Assembly: GCF_002709775.1 (NCBI RefSeq)
Contig: NZ_PAQR01000034.1
Location: 1 to 64,000, forward strand
Length of the DNA: 64,000 nucleotides
Direction of reading: 5' to 3'
From: Thalassospira sp.
Lineage (GTDB): Bacteria > Pseudomonadota > Alphaproteobacteria > Rhodospirillales > Thalassospiraceae
Part shown: positions 28,138 through 37,956 of the stretch, piece after piece
Numbering within the stretch: position 1 is the first letter of the stretch
Layout: the number at the start of each line of letters is the position of its first letter
Made by a program: the position numbers and the translations under genes
Notes under the pieces: generated by a model
The model's database searches: none
What the model saw: the letters and a program-made list of their open reading frames with translations, nothing else
Told to the model about the DNA's origin: nothing

Positions 28138-28815
28138 TTAGCTGGCCAACGGCTCAAGGTACCCACGCGGCACAATCGCAAGCAAATCATTAAGCGATTC
28201 GCCCTGAACTGCCACATGCTGCTGCATCAACTTGCCAGCGGTATCCGCCTCGCCATTGGAAATGGCGCTGAGGATATCGGCATGTTCATTATTGGATGTC
28301 TTCAAACGCCCGGGGCGATGCAGCTGTAAGCGACGATACGGTGCCAGCCGGTTGCGGACATTCTTGGTCTGGCGTTCAAGGAAGCTGTTTCGGCATCCGG
28401 CATAGATCGCCTCGTGGAAGCGGACATTGGCCTCGTAATAGGCATCGGCATCCGCATGATCCTTAAGCGCGTTGCATTCATCCGATAGCGCAATCAGGTT
28501 GTCGATATCCACGCGTGGCATACGGCGCGCCGCCAGACGTGCACACATGGCCTCCAACTCGGCCATGACTTCAAACATCTCGATCAATTCGGCAACGGTG
28601 ATAGAGGCCACAATGGTGCCCCGGCGCGGCATGGTCGCAACCAGCCCCGACCCGGCAAGGGTTTGAAGTGCTTCACGAACCGGCGTACGCGATACGCCAA
28701 AACGCTCGCTTAAGGAACGCTCATCGAGTTTGTCGCCGGGCTTGAGCACACCGGTCACGATATCGCGTTCAAGTTTCTGGACCAGATCGGTGGCAAGCTT
28801 TCCGTTTTGCGACAT
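28138..28815 (-). CDS. GntR family regulator (FCD domain), putative malonate operon regulator
   Basis: GDKLDERSLSERFGVSRTPVREALQTLAGSGLVATMPRRGTIVA; divergent from the malonate operon. Confidence 0.9.
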   Translation of the reverse strand: MSQNGKLATDLVQKLERDIVTGVLKPGDKLDERSLSERFGVSRTPVREALQTLAGSGLVATMPRRGTIVASITVAELIEMFEVMAELEAMCARLAARRMPRVDIDNLIALSDECNALKDHADADAYYEANVRFHEAIYAGCRNSFLERQTKNVRNRLAPYRRLQLHRPGRLKTSNNEHADILSAISNGEADTAGKLMQQHVAVQGESLNDLLAIVPRGYLEPLAS

Positions 28816-28840
28816 GTGCGCCCTCATTCATCATCCCCTA

Positions 28841-28852
28841 CTGGTATACCAG
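28841..28852. promoter_or_regulatory. GntR-type operator
   Basis: CTGGTATACCAG perfect 12-bp palindrome; related TTCTGGTACCAA (28861-) and TTCTGGTATACAAAA (28994-29008) nearby. Confidence 0.65.
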
Positions 28853-29131
28853 AACACATATTCTGGTACCAATCAAAGCCTTTTCGATGCTGCTTTGCGG
28901 GGATTTCCTGCTGCATCGCAAAAGTTCACCCGCAGTTTTCCCGGACATTGCCGCAAATACTAGGGCGCGGATTTGTGGCACTGCAAAATGCCTTTCTGGT
29001 ATACAAAATTGCATAGACAGCATGCCAGAAATCTGTAACGCTTTTAACCAATGCGAAGACCGCATCAATAAAAAGACGCGCAAAAGCCGTCACAATGCAC
29101 TTAAAACGCATGCTTCATCCGGGAGGAAAAG

Positions 29132-30139
29132 ATGAAGATTTTCAAAAAGACTCTTACGGCGTCCGTCGCCGCTATCTCCATGTCTGTTGCTGCCTTTGGC
29201 ATGTCCGCATCTGCTGGTGCCGAGACTCTCAAGCTGTCTCACCAGTGGTCGACCAGCGACATCCGTCACAAGGTTGCACAGATCGTTGCCGATGAAGTCA
29301 AAGCCGCAAATGTTGATCTGGAAATCCAGATCTTCCCGTCCGGTTCCCTGTTCAAGGCAAAAGAACAGTGGACCCCGATGACACGTGGCCAGCTCGACAT
29401 GATCGTGTATCCGCTGGCTTATGCCGGTGGTCGCGTTCCGGCTGCGAACCTGACCCTGATGCCGGCACTGGTTAAAAACCATGACCACGCCAACCGCATC
29501 AACGAATCCCCGTTCATGGGTAAAATCGAAGAACTCCTGAACGAAGAAGGTGTTGTAACGGTTGCCAAGGGCTGGCTGGCTGGTGGCTTTGCCTCGACCA
29601 AGGGCTGCATCCACAAGCCGGAAGACGTAAAAGGCCTGCAGATCCGTGCAGCTGGCAAGTCGTTCGAGCAGATGCTTGAAGGTGCCGGTGCATCCATCGC
29701 CGCAATGCCGAGCTCGGAAATCTATCCGGCCATGCAGACCGGCGTTCTTGATGCGACCAACACCAGCTCATCGAGCTTCGTGTCCTATCGTATCTACGAA
29801 CAGGTAAAATGCTACACCCCGGCGGCTGGCAATGCCCTTTGGTTCATGTATCAGCCGGTTCTGATGTCGAAGAAGAGCTACGACAAGCTCAATGACGCAC
29901 AGAAAGAAGCCCTGGCTGCTGCTGCGAAAAAGGCCGAAGAGTACTACACCACCGAAGGCCGCAAGCAGGACTCTGACAGCATCGACGTTTTCAAGGAAAA
30001 CGGTGTTGAAATCGCTGATCTGAGCGATGACGATTTCGCTGCATGGCAGAACCTTGCCAAGGAAACCTCTTACAAGAAGTTCGTTGAAGAGACCCCGAAC
30101 GGTCAGGAACTTCTTGATATGGCACTTGCGGTCAAGTGA
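29132..30139 (+). CDS. TRAP transporter substrate-binding protein (DctP), putative malonate
   Basis: Signal peptide; LSHQWSTSDIRHKVAQIVADEVKAANVDLEIQIFPSGSLF...; MPSSEIYPAMQTGVLDATNTSSSSF. Confidence 0.9.
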   Translation: MKIFKKTLTASVAAISMSVAAFGMSASAGAETLKLSHQWSTSDIRHKVAQIVADEVKAANVDLEIQIFPSGSLFKAKEQWTPMTRGQLDMIVYPLAYAGGRVPAANLTLMPALVKNHDHANRINESPFMGKIEELLNEEGVVTVAKGWLAGGFASTKGCIHKPEDVKGLQIRAAGKSFEQMLEGAGASIAAMPSSEIYPAMQTGVLDATNTSSSSFVSYRIYEQVKCYTPAAGNALWFMYQPVLMSKKSYDKLNDAQKEALAAAAKKAEEYYTTEGRKQDSDSIDVFKENGVEIADLSDDDFAAWQNLAKETSYKKFVEETPNGQELLDMALAVK

Positions 30140-30246
30140 TCGACTCTTGACGCGAAGTGATGGTGGTGCCGGCGCTTCCGGCACCACCCCATTTCCCAAA
30201 AATATAAATAAACAGACCAATACGGTTCCGTCAGAGGAGAACGCGC

Positions 30247-30936
30247 GTGTCGAACGCCATGTCCCCGCACCCACTTCCGATTGATCTGCCTGACGAGTTC
30301 ACGCAGACACCAAGTGCGTCGCATTCCGTTAAATCAGATATGCCTCCCCCGCCTGATGTCGAGCCGATCGACCATCAACACGCCATGGCCGCAAACCGGT
30401 CGCAAGCGCCGAAGGGCCCGCTTGATGGGGTGATTGCTACCATTCATTTCCTGTCGCGCATTTGCGGCATTGCATCGGCAAGCATGTTTGGCATTGCCAT
30501 GCTGATCATCTGTCAGTTGGTCTTCATGCGCTATGTGCTGAACGAATCAACTGTCTGGCAGACCGAAGCCGTGATCTTCCTGATGATCGGCGCAACGCTG
30601 GTTGGTTTGCCTTATGTCCAGCTGCTGCGCGGTCACGTCAATGTCGACCTCTTCCCGATGTATCTCAAGCGTGGCGCACGCATGACGCTTGCCATCCTGA
30701 CCCTTGCCTGCGGCATGGCGATCAGCGCCCTGTTTGGCTTCTATGGTCTGGAACTGGTGATCGAAGCCTATGAAGGCGGCTGGCTGTCCGAGACCATCTG
30801 GGCGGTTGCGCTCTGGAAACCCTATACCGCGTTGCCAATCGGGTTCGGCCTGCTGTTCCTGCAGTTCTTTGCCGACTTCCTGGCCCTTGTTACCCGCAGA
30901 TCGACCCCGTTCGATATTCACGACGAAATCTATTAA
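30247..30936 (+). CDS. TRAP transporter small permease (DctQ)
   Basis: Four-TM protein; FMRYVLNESTVWQTEAVIFLMIGATLVGLPYVQLLRGHVNVDLF. Confidence 0.9.
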   Translation: MSNAMSPHPLPIDLPDEFTQTPSASHSVKSDMPPPPDVEPIDHQHAMAANRSQAPKGPLDGVIATIHFLSRICGIASASMFGIAMLIICQLVFMRYVLNESTVWQTEAVIFLMIGATLVGLPYVQLLRGHVNVDLFPMYLKRGARMTLAILTLACGMAISALFGFYGLELVIEAYEGGWLSETIWAVALWKPYTALPIGFGLLFLQFFADFLALVTRRSTPFDIHDEIY

Positions 30937-30948
30937 GGAGGCCGCACC

Positions 30949-32265
30949 ATGGATCCCTTGCTTCTTGCGGCCATCGTTGGCATCGCAACCACACTCGTTC
31001 TTTTCTCCGGCATTCCGGTCGGTATGGGCCTTCTTCTGGTCAGCGTCGGCTTCATCATCATCTTTGATGGCACCGGATCGCTGCCGCTTCTGCCTGAAAT
31101 CCTGTTTGGTAAACTCGAAAGCTTCGAAGTCCTTGCCATCCCGATGTTCATCCTGATGGGGGCGGTCGTTGCATCCTCGCGTGCAGGTGGTGACCTTTAC
31201 TCGGTTCTCGATCGCTGGCTGACGCGTGTTCCGGGCGGGCTTGTGATTTCAAACCTTGGTGCTTGCGCCATCTTCTCTGCCCTGTCAGGCTCGTCGCCTG
31301 CGACCTGTGCCGCGATTGGCAAGATGGGCATTCCGGCCATGCGCGAACGCGGCTTCCCCGATACGGTTGCAGCCGGTTCGATCGCAGCTGGCGGTACGCT
31401 TGGCATTCTGATCCCGCCAAGTGTCACCATGATTGTCTATGGCATCTCGACGGAAACCTCGATCGGGCGTCTGTTCCTGGCCGGTCTGCTGCCGGGCCTG
31501 CTGGTAACGGCACTGTTCATGGCATGGTCGCTTTATTCGACCTGGCGTCAGGGCAATGCCCAGGCTGCCCTTGGCGTGATCAAATACAGCTGGAAGGAAA
31601 AGTTTGAAATCCTTCCGCGCGTCCTGCCCTTCCTTGTCATCATTGGTGCGGTTCTATTCGCCCTTTATGGCGGTGTTGCCACCCCGTCCGAGACGGCTGG
31701 TGTGGGTGCGCTGTTCTGCCTGATCACGGCGATGATCGTTTATCGCATGTGGAAACCGGGCCAGATCTGGAACGTCATGCGTGACACCACCAAGGAATCG
31801 GTGATGATCCTTCTCATCATCGGGGCTGCGGGCCTGTTCAGCTACATGCTGTCATCGCTGTTCATTACCCAGTCGATTGCACAGTGGATTTCAGCCCTTG
31901 AGGTCAACCGCTGGGTCCTGATGGGCTTCATCAATGTGTTCCTGCTGATCAGTGGCTTCTTCCTGCCGCCGGTTGCCGTGATCCTGATGAGCGCACCGAT
32001 CCTGCTGCCGGTGATCATCAATGCCGGTTTCGATCCCTACTGGTTTGCCGTGATCCTGACGATCAATATGGAAATCGGCCTGATCACCCCGCCGGTTGGT
32101 TTGAACCTTTATGTGATCAATGGCATTGCCCCGGACATCCGTCTGCAAAGCATCCTTAAGGGCGCGTTCCCCTATGTGATGTGCATGATCGCGGCAATCG
32201 TCATTCTGTGCTTCTTCCCGCAGATCGCCACCTGGCTTCCGGAAACCATCATCGGAGGACGCTAA
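30949..32265 (+). CDS. TRAP transporter large permease (DctM)
   Basis: FMLMG-like IPMFILMGAVVASSRAGGDLYSVLDRW; AGGTLGILIPPSVTMIVYG; EIGLITPPVGLNLYVING. Confidence 0.94.
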   Translation: MDPLLLAAIVGIATTLVLFSGIPVGMGLLLVSVGFIIIFDGTGSLPLLPEILFGKLESFEVLAIPMFILMGAVVASSRAGGDLYSVLDRWLTRVPGGLVISNLGACAIFSALSGSSPATCAAIGKMGIPAMRERGFPDTVAAGSIAAGGTLGILIPPSVTMIVYGISTETSIGRLFLAGLLPGLLVTALFMAWSLYSTWRQGNAQAALGVIKYSWKEKFEILPRVLPFLVIIGAVLFALYGGVATPSETAGVGALFCLITAMIVYRMWKPGQIWNVMRDTTKESVMILLIIGAAGLFSYMLSSLFITQSIAQWISALEVNRWVLMGFINVFLLISGFFLPPVAVILMSAPILLPVIINAGFDPYWFAVILTINMEIGLITPPVGLNLYVINGIAPDIRLQSILKGAFPYVMCMIAAIVILCFFPQIATWLPETIIGGR

Positions 32266-33581
32266 TGTCAGGCATGTCTGTCAAAAGCTGGCTTTCAAGC
32301 ATTGCCGACCGTGGTCGTGAACTGCTTGATCTGCCGATCTCGACCCCGCAGGAGCCGCTCAAGCAGCTCGGTGCCATGTGCAAGGACCTTGTCTCGCAGA
32401 AGGGTGAGGCACGTGGTACCGCGGTTGCCCGCGAAGTGGTTCGTCTTTGGGAAAACCTGCCGGAAGATGACCATCTGGCCTTCTTCCAGATGATGCAGAA
32501 CGACTTCAGTGCAGACCGCACCAAGGTTTCCAAGGCGGCCGAGGCCTTTGCCAAGGATCCGTCGGAAGCCAACCTTGCGGTTCTGACCCAAACGTCGGAG
32601 CCGGTCCGTCAGGAACTCCTGCGCAAGATCAACATGGCACCGGGTGGTACGCGTGCGATTGTCGATATGCGGGAAACCCTGATCGGGCTTCTCAAGAACA
32701 ATCGCGATCTTGAACCGCTTAATGCCGATATGCAGCATCTGCTGACCAGTTGGTTCAACCGTGGTTTCCTTGAACTGCGTCATATCGACTGGGACACCTC
32801 GGCAGCCATCCTTGAAAAACTGATCCGCTATGAAGCGGTGCATGAAATTCAGGGCTGGGAAGATCTGCGCCGCCGTCTGGCGACCGACCGGAAATGCTTT
32901 GCCTTCTTCCATCCGGCGATCCCGGATGATCCGCTGATCTTTGTTGAGGTCGCGCTGGTCCATGGCCTGGCCGATAGCGTTCAGGCGCTTTTGGCCCCGG
33001 AAATTGACGAAAAGGCACCGGAAACCGCCAACACTGCGATCTTCTATTCGATCAGCAACTGTCAGGCCGGGCTCAAGGGGATTTCCTTTGGCAACTTCCT
33101 GATCAAACAGGTGGTCGAGGAACTCAAACGCGAATTCCCGCAACTCAAACAGTTTGCCACCCTGTCGCCCATTCCGGGCTTCATGGGCTGGTTGCGCACC
33201 CGTCAGAAAAGCAAGGCCGACGATGCCGATCTTGCCGGTCAGGTCCTTGAAGGGCTGAGCGAAGATGACTGGGTCAATGATCCGGTCAAGGTCGCGAACC
33301 TCAAAAAGCCGACCTTAGCACTGTGTGCGACCTATCTTGCGACCTGCAAACGCGGCAAATCACCGCTCGACCCCACCGCGCGGTTCCATCTGGGCAATGG
33401 TGCACAGCTTGAACGCCTCAACTGGCTTGGCGATACGTCGGACAAGGGCCTTCGTCAGGCTGGCGGCATGATGGTGAATTACGCCTATCACCTTGATGAT
33501 ATCGAGAAAAACCACGAAGCACTGATGAATGACGGAAAGATCGCCACATCGAAATCCGTCGCACAGCTTGCCGGAATTTAA
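32265..33581 (+). CDS. Malonyl-CoA decarboxylase
   Basis: GWEDLRRRLATDRKCFAFFHPAIPDDPLIFVEVALV; ISNCQAGLKGISFGNFLIKQVVEELK; TAATG coupling to DctM. Confidence 0.93.
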   Translation: MSGMSVKSWLSSIADRGRELLDLPISTPQEPLKQLGAMCKDLVSQKGEARGTAVAREVVRLWENLPEDDHLAFFQMMQNDFSADRTKVSKAAEAFAKDPSEANLAVLTQTSEPVRQELLRKINMAPGGTRAIVDMRETLIGLLKNNRDLEPLNADMQHLLTSWFNRGFLELRHIDWDTSAAILEKLIRYEAVHEIQGWEDLRRRLATDRKCFAFFHPAIPDDPLIFVEVALVHGLADSVQALLAPEIDEKAPETANTAIFYSISNCQAGLKGISFGNFLIKQVVEELKREFPQLKQFATLSPIPGFMGWLRTRQKSKADDADLAGQVLEGLSEDDWVNDPVKVANLKKPTLALCATYLATCKRGKSPLDPTARFHLGNGAQLERLNWLGDTSDKGLRQAGGMMVNYAYHLDDIEKNHEALMNDGKIATSKSVAQLAGI

Positions 33582-33587
33582 ACAGGT

Positions 33588-35120
33588 ATGACCATGTCAG
33601 ATAATCTTCTTCAAACATTTCTGGACCGTTTTCCGGCCGACAAATCCCGCACTTTCCTGATCGAACGCGATGGTACGGAGCGCAGCTTCGCCTGGCTTCT
33701 TGATCACACGGGGCGCTATGCATCCGTCCTTGCCGCCCACGGTGTGGTCAAGGGCGACCGTGTCGCCGCCCAGGTCGACAAATCATCAGATGTGATCGCG
33801 CTTTATCTTGCCTGCCTGCAGCTTGGTGCCATTCACCTGCCGCTTAACACCGCCTATACCGGTGATGAAATCGCCTATTTCCTTGGTGATGCCGCGCCGC
33901 GCGTCTTTGTCTGCCGTCCGGCGCATATCGATGCGGCCAAGGAACTCGGTCACAAGAATGATGTTGCGGCCGTCCTGTCGCTCGGCTCAAACGGCGATGG
34001 CAGCCTGAATGACGAGGCCGCCAATGCCTCCGCCATGACCGACATTGTCGCGGCCGACAAGGACGACGTTGCTGCGATCCTTTATACATCGGGCACGACG
34101 GGCCGCTCCAAGGGCGCGATGCTGACCCATAACAATCTGGGCTCAAACGCCAAGACCCTGCATCAGGCATGGGGCTTCAAGCCGGGTGATACGTTGCTGC
34201 ATGCCCTGCCGCTGTTCCACACCCATGGTCTGTTTGTGGCCATCAACATCATGTTGATGAATGGGGGCAAGGTGATCCTGCTTCCGAAGTTCGATGCAGA
34301 CGACGTGATTGAACGCCTGCCGCAATCAACCGTGCTGATGGGTGTTCCGACCTTCTATACCCGCCTGCTTTCTCATCCGCAGTTTAACAAGGATGTTACC
34401 GCTAACATGCGGTTGTTCGTTTCGGGCTCCGCCCCGCTTCTGGCGGAAACCCATGATGCGTTCTTTGAACGTACCGGTCACAAGATCCTTGAACGCTATG
34501 GCATGACCGAAACCTGCATGAACACCTCCAACCCGCTTGATGGTGAACGCCGTCCGGGTGCTGTTGGTCCGACCCTGCCGGGGATCGAGGCACGCGTGTG
34601 TGACAAGGATGGCAATGTTCTGGGTGCTGGTGAAATCGGCGTACTGGAAGTCCGTGGCCCGAACGTTTTCAAAGGCTACTGGCAGATGCCGGAAAAAACC
34701 GCGTCCGAGTTCCGCTCTGATGGGTTCTTTATCACCGGTGATCTCGCAACCATTGGCGAAGACGGTTATGTCACCATCGTTGGCCGCGACAAGGACCTGA
34801 TCATTTCCGGTGGCTTTAACGTCTATCCCAAGGAAGTCGAAGAAGTCATCGCCGAGTATGACGAGGTTGACGAAGTCGCGATCTTTGGCCTGCCCCATCC
34901 CGACTTCGGCGAAGCCGTTGCCGGTGTGATTGTGGCTGCCAATGGCGATCAGGCCGACCCTGAAGCCATCATCAAACGCACCCAGGACAAGCTTGCGAAA
35001 TTCAAGGTGCCCAAGCGTATCTGGGTGATCAAGGAACTGCCGCGCAACACCATGGGCAAAATCCAGAAGGCCCAGTTGCGGAAGGAATACGAGGATACCT
35101 TTACCTCCCCTGCTGCATAA
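33588..35120 (+). CDS. matB: Malonyl-CoA synthetase (ANL family)
   Basis: AAILYTSGTTGRSKGAMLTH; ERYGMTETCMNTSNPLDGERRPGAVG; follows a malonyl-CoA decarboxylase. Confidence 0.92.
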   Translation: MTMSDNLLQTFLDRFPADKSRTFLIERDGTERSFAWLLDHTGRYASVLAAHGVVKGDRVAAQVDKSSDVIALYLACLQLGAIHLPLNTAYTGDEIAYFLGDAAPRVFVCRPAHIDAAKELGHKNDVAAVLSLGSNGDGSLNDEAANASAMTDIVAADKDDVAAILYTSGTTGRSKGAMLTHNNLGSNAKTLHQAWGFKPGDTLLHALPLFHTHGLFVAINIMLMNGGKVILLPKFDADDVIERLPQSTVLMGVPTFYTRLLSHPQFNKDVTANMRLFVSGSAPLLAETHDAFFERTGHKILERYGMTETCMNTSNPLDGERRPGAVGPTLPGIEARVCDKDGNVLGAGEIGVLEVRGPNVFKGYWQMPEKTASEFRSDGFFITGDLATIGEDGYVTIVGRDKDLIISGGFNVYPKEVEEVIAEYDEVDEVAIFGLPHPDFGEAVAGVIVAANGDQADPEAIIKRTQDKLAKFKVPKRIWVIKELPRNTMGKIQKAQLRKEYEDTFTSPAA

Positions 35121-35185
35121 CGCGTTGCAGCCAAAACTCCCGCTGCCTAACCCGCAGCACCCACGGGTCTTTTCGACCCGACTTC

Positions 35186-35215
35186 CCGGCCGGATTTATC
35201 TGGCCGGTTTTTTTT
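35186..35215 (+). terminator. Rho-independent terminator of the malonate operon
   Basis: ccggccggatttatctggccggtttttttt. Confidence 0.8.
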
Positions 35216-35356
35216 GCGTCAACTGCACCAAATTGAACTGACGTATAAGGTTATGTAATTGTTAGGGAACTAACGTCAAAGATGCTAAATTAGAAAAACA
35301 ATAACGAGCACGCTGCAGGCTAGTCCGACATACCAGAACGAGAGTAACTGGCATTG

Positions 35357-36064
35357 ATGACGAAGCTTGATGACGCCATAGACCGGATTTCGCACAACAT
35401 CGCCCAGACCGGTGCCCTGACCGCCGAGGCATCCCGTCGTTACGAGCAGATGTTTGGTGATTTCCGAACGGAGCTTGACCGCACCCTTGATGCGGCAGAC
35501 ACGCTTGCCGACGCCGCCCGGGCCACAATGGCCATGCTGGAACAGGCATCCACCCTTCTGCGCCAAAGCTTCCCCAACCCGGCCCCACGAGCGTGTCGCG
35601 ATCAATGCAGTGCCTGTTGCCACCTGTTTGTCAGTGTCCCGCCCGGCGTTACCGACCTGATCGCCGCCCACATTCAGGCAAACTTTTCCGAACCGCAAAA
35701 GCTGGCCCTGCTCGATCAGCTCAGGACTGCTGCGACCGAGATCGAGCAATTTACGAAAACCAGCGAAGTCCGCGCACGCTGCCCGCTTCTCGATACCGAT
35801 GATCGTTGCAGCATCTATGAACTTCGCCCGCTGACCTGCCGCGCCTTCACCTCGGCCGATGCAGGACTGTGTCACGCCATGGTCTTTGGTGACAGCGCAC
35901 AACAAACCACGCGCATTGATCAGGATCCCGGCCATTACCGCCTGCATATCGAGGCGACCGAGGCCCTGCAAAAGCTCGCCTCCCGGCGCGGTCTTGACGA
36001 TCGGCAGGAAGGTTTTGTCCATGCCTTGCTGGATCGGCTTGAAAACGGCATAACAGCCGCCTGA
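35357..36064 (+). CDS. YkgJ family cysteine cluster protein
   Basis: ACRDQCSACCHLFVSVPPG...RCPLLDTDDRCSIYELRPLTCRAFTSADAGLC. Confidence 0.85.
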   Translation: MTKLDDAIDRISHNIAQTGALTAEASRRYEQMFGDFRTELDRTLDAADTLADAARATMAMLEQASTLLRQSFPNPAPRACRDQCSACCHLFVSVPPGVTDLIAAHIQANFSEPQKLALLDQLRTAATEIEQFTKTSEVRARCPLLDTDDRCSIYELRPLTCRAFTSADAGLCHAMVFGDSAQQTTRIDQDPGHYRLHIEATEALQKLASRRGLDDRQEGFVHALLDRLENGITAA

Positions 36065-36164
36065 TCGCTTCGCCTTGCAATTTCGCGCGAACAAGACCAT
36101 TTCCCGAACGTTCCTTATGGGTCGGGTATCCACCTGACCTTGCATCACAACACATGGGGCAGAC

Positions 36165-36953
36165 ATGCTACATCCGTCCGCACAAGCACCGCGCGTGGCC
36201 TTTGTCACCGGTGGGGCCCAGGGTTTGGGTCTTGGCATTTCAAAGCATCTTCTCGGTCTTGGCTGGAAGGTCGCGATGTTTGATCTTGATGTCGATGCGG
36301 GCGAAGAGGCACTTGCAAGCCTGACAGACGATGAACGCGACCGCACCCTGTTCCTTAAGGGCGACGTCGCGACCGAGGCCGACATCAAACTTGCCGTGCA
36401 GCAATGCTTTGACCGGTTTGGCCGGATTGATGGCCTGATCAACAATGCCGGCATTGCCGATCCGCATGCACCGGGTGTCGAAGACCTTGAATGGGATCAG
36501 TGGCAACGCGTGATCAATGTCAATCTGGGTGGTGTGTTCCTTGCCACCAAACACGCGACACAGCATCTGGGTGCGACCAAGGGCGCGATTGTCAATATCG
36601 CCTCCACCCGCGCTTTTCAGTCAGAGGCCAATACGGAATCCTACGCCGCATCCAAAGGCGGCATCGTCGCCCTGACCCATGCCCTTGCCGTCAGCCTTGC
36701 CGGTGATGTCCGGGTCAATGCCATTGCCCCGGGCTGGATTGAAGTCGGTGACTGGCAGAAAAAGGCCAACAAAACCGACCCCGATCACAGTGATGCGGAC
36801 AAATCCCAGCATCCTGTGGGCCGGGTGGGCACACCCAAAGACATCGCCCAAGCCGTCAGTTTCCTGCTGGATCCTGATATGTCCGGCTTCATGACCGGCG
36901 AAACCATGCGCATTGATGGCGGCATGACCCACAAGATGATTTATGTCGACTAG
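36165..36953 (+). CDS. SDR family oxidoreductase
   Basis: TGGAQGLGLGI, NNAGIAD, YAASKGGI motifs. Confidence 0.9.
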   Translation: MLHPSAQAPRVAFVTGGAQGLGLGISKHLLGLGWKVAMFDLDVDAGEEALASLTDDERDRTLFLKGDVATEADIKLAVQQCFDRFGRIDGLINNAGIADPHAPGVEDLEWDQWQRVINVNLGGVFLATKHATQHLGATKGAIVNIASTRAFQSEANTESYAASKGGIVALTHALAVSLAGDVRVNAIAPGWIEVGDWQKKANKTDPDHSDADKSQHPVGRVGTPKDIAQAVSFLLDPDMSGFMTGETMRIDGGMTHKMIYVD

Positions 36954-37067
36954 GTCGTCTTGGGGCGTCTTCGCCTGAATCACTTGCGATTTGACGCCCC
37001 TTGTTCTTCTGCACTACCATCCGTATATGCGATGTGAATTTCACTATCCATTCGGTCAGGAGCAGAC

Positions 37068-37895
37068 GTGCAGCACGGGCAAGGCTCCAACACGCAAAAA
37101 CATGACCACCTGAAACACTGGCTTCGGGGATGTCGTTCTGTTCGCCACTCACTTTCCGGGATAAGTCTTGCGGCCCTCCTGATTGCGGCTGCAATCGGCA
37201 TGGCGTCACCGGCAGATGCAGAAACCGAAACCACGGACGAGGCAAACACCATTGTCGTTCTGGCGATTGATTATCCACCGCTGATTGGCGAAAAGCTTGC
37301 GAACTTTGGCCCGATCTACGAGCTGATGGATACCTACGCCAAGCTGCATTTTGACACCATGATCCATCCGCGTTTCATCCCGCCGGCGCGCGCACAGAAA
37401 ATCGTTCATGATGGCGACTGGTGCCTGACGACCTATCCGCCCATTTCCAAAGAGGTCGAGGCCGTCTTTGTCCCGCTGATGGAAGGCAACATCCGGCTTG
37501 GTCTGTTGCGCGAACGCAAACCCGAAATTTCAGGCCCCTTCACCTGGGACAGCCTTAATGAATTGCGCGGCAAAAGCATCACCATCCTGCGCTCAAACAT
37601 CAAAACCGATTTTCACAGACGACTCAAGGATGCCGGGATTGATGTTGTGGAGGTCGAAAGCATGCAACAGGGCATCGATCTTTTGCTGAAACATCGTGTT
37701 GATTACGCACAGGCAGATAATATCAGCTATCTCTCGTTTCCTGCCGACATCCGAGAAAAGCTTGAACTGTCCACATCATCCCTGTTTGAGACCCGCGTCG
37801 GGTTTTACTTCAACCGGGTCTGTCAGGACCGCCTGTTCAAGGCCGGTCACATCCCGCCCGAAGACAGCTTCCAATCCGATATCCTGACAAGATAA
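37068..37895 (+). CDS. Periplasmic substrate-binding (amino-acid ABC-type) protein
   Basis: GTG start; LAIDYPPLIGEKLANFGPIYELMDTYAKLHF...LRGKSITILRSNIKTDFHRRLKDAGIDVVEVESMQQGIDLLLKHRVDYAQADN. Confidence 0.7.
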   Translation: MQHGQGSNTQKHDHLKHWLRGCRSVRHSLSGISLAALLIAAAIGMASPADAETETTDEANTIVVLAIDYPPLIGEKLANFGPIYELMDTYAKLHFDTMIHPRFIPPARAQKIVHDGDWCLTTYPPISKEVEAVFVPLMEGNIRLGLLRERKPEISGPFTWDSLNELRGKSITILRSNIKTDFHRRLKDAGIDVVEVESMQQGIDLLLKHRVDYAQADNISYLSFPADIREKLELSTSSLFETRVGFYFNRVCQDRLFKAGHIPPEDSFQSDILTR

Positions 37896-37956
37896 AAGCA
37901 GCACAACCGTCCGGTCATACTGCTTTTCAATGTCTTGGATTTATCCGGCGAAAGGA

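Noticed and set aside
35285-36454. 389-aa minus-strand ORF opposite the YkgJ-like gene
   Set aside because: The YkgJ cysteine motif and start context on the plus strand are convincing; this is its shadow.
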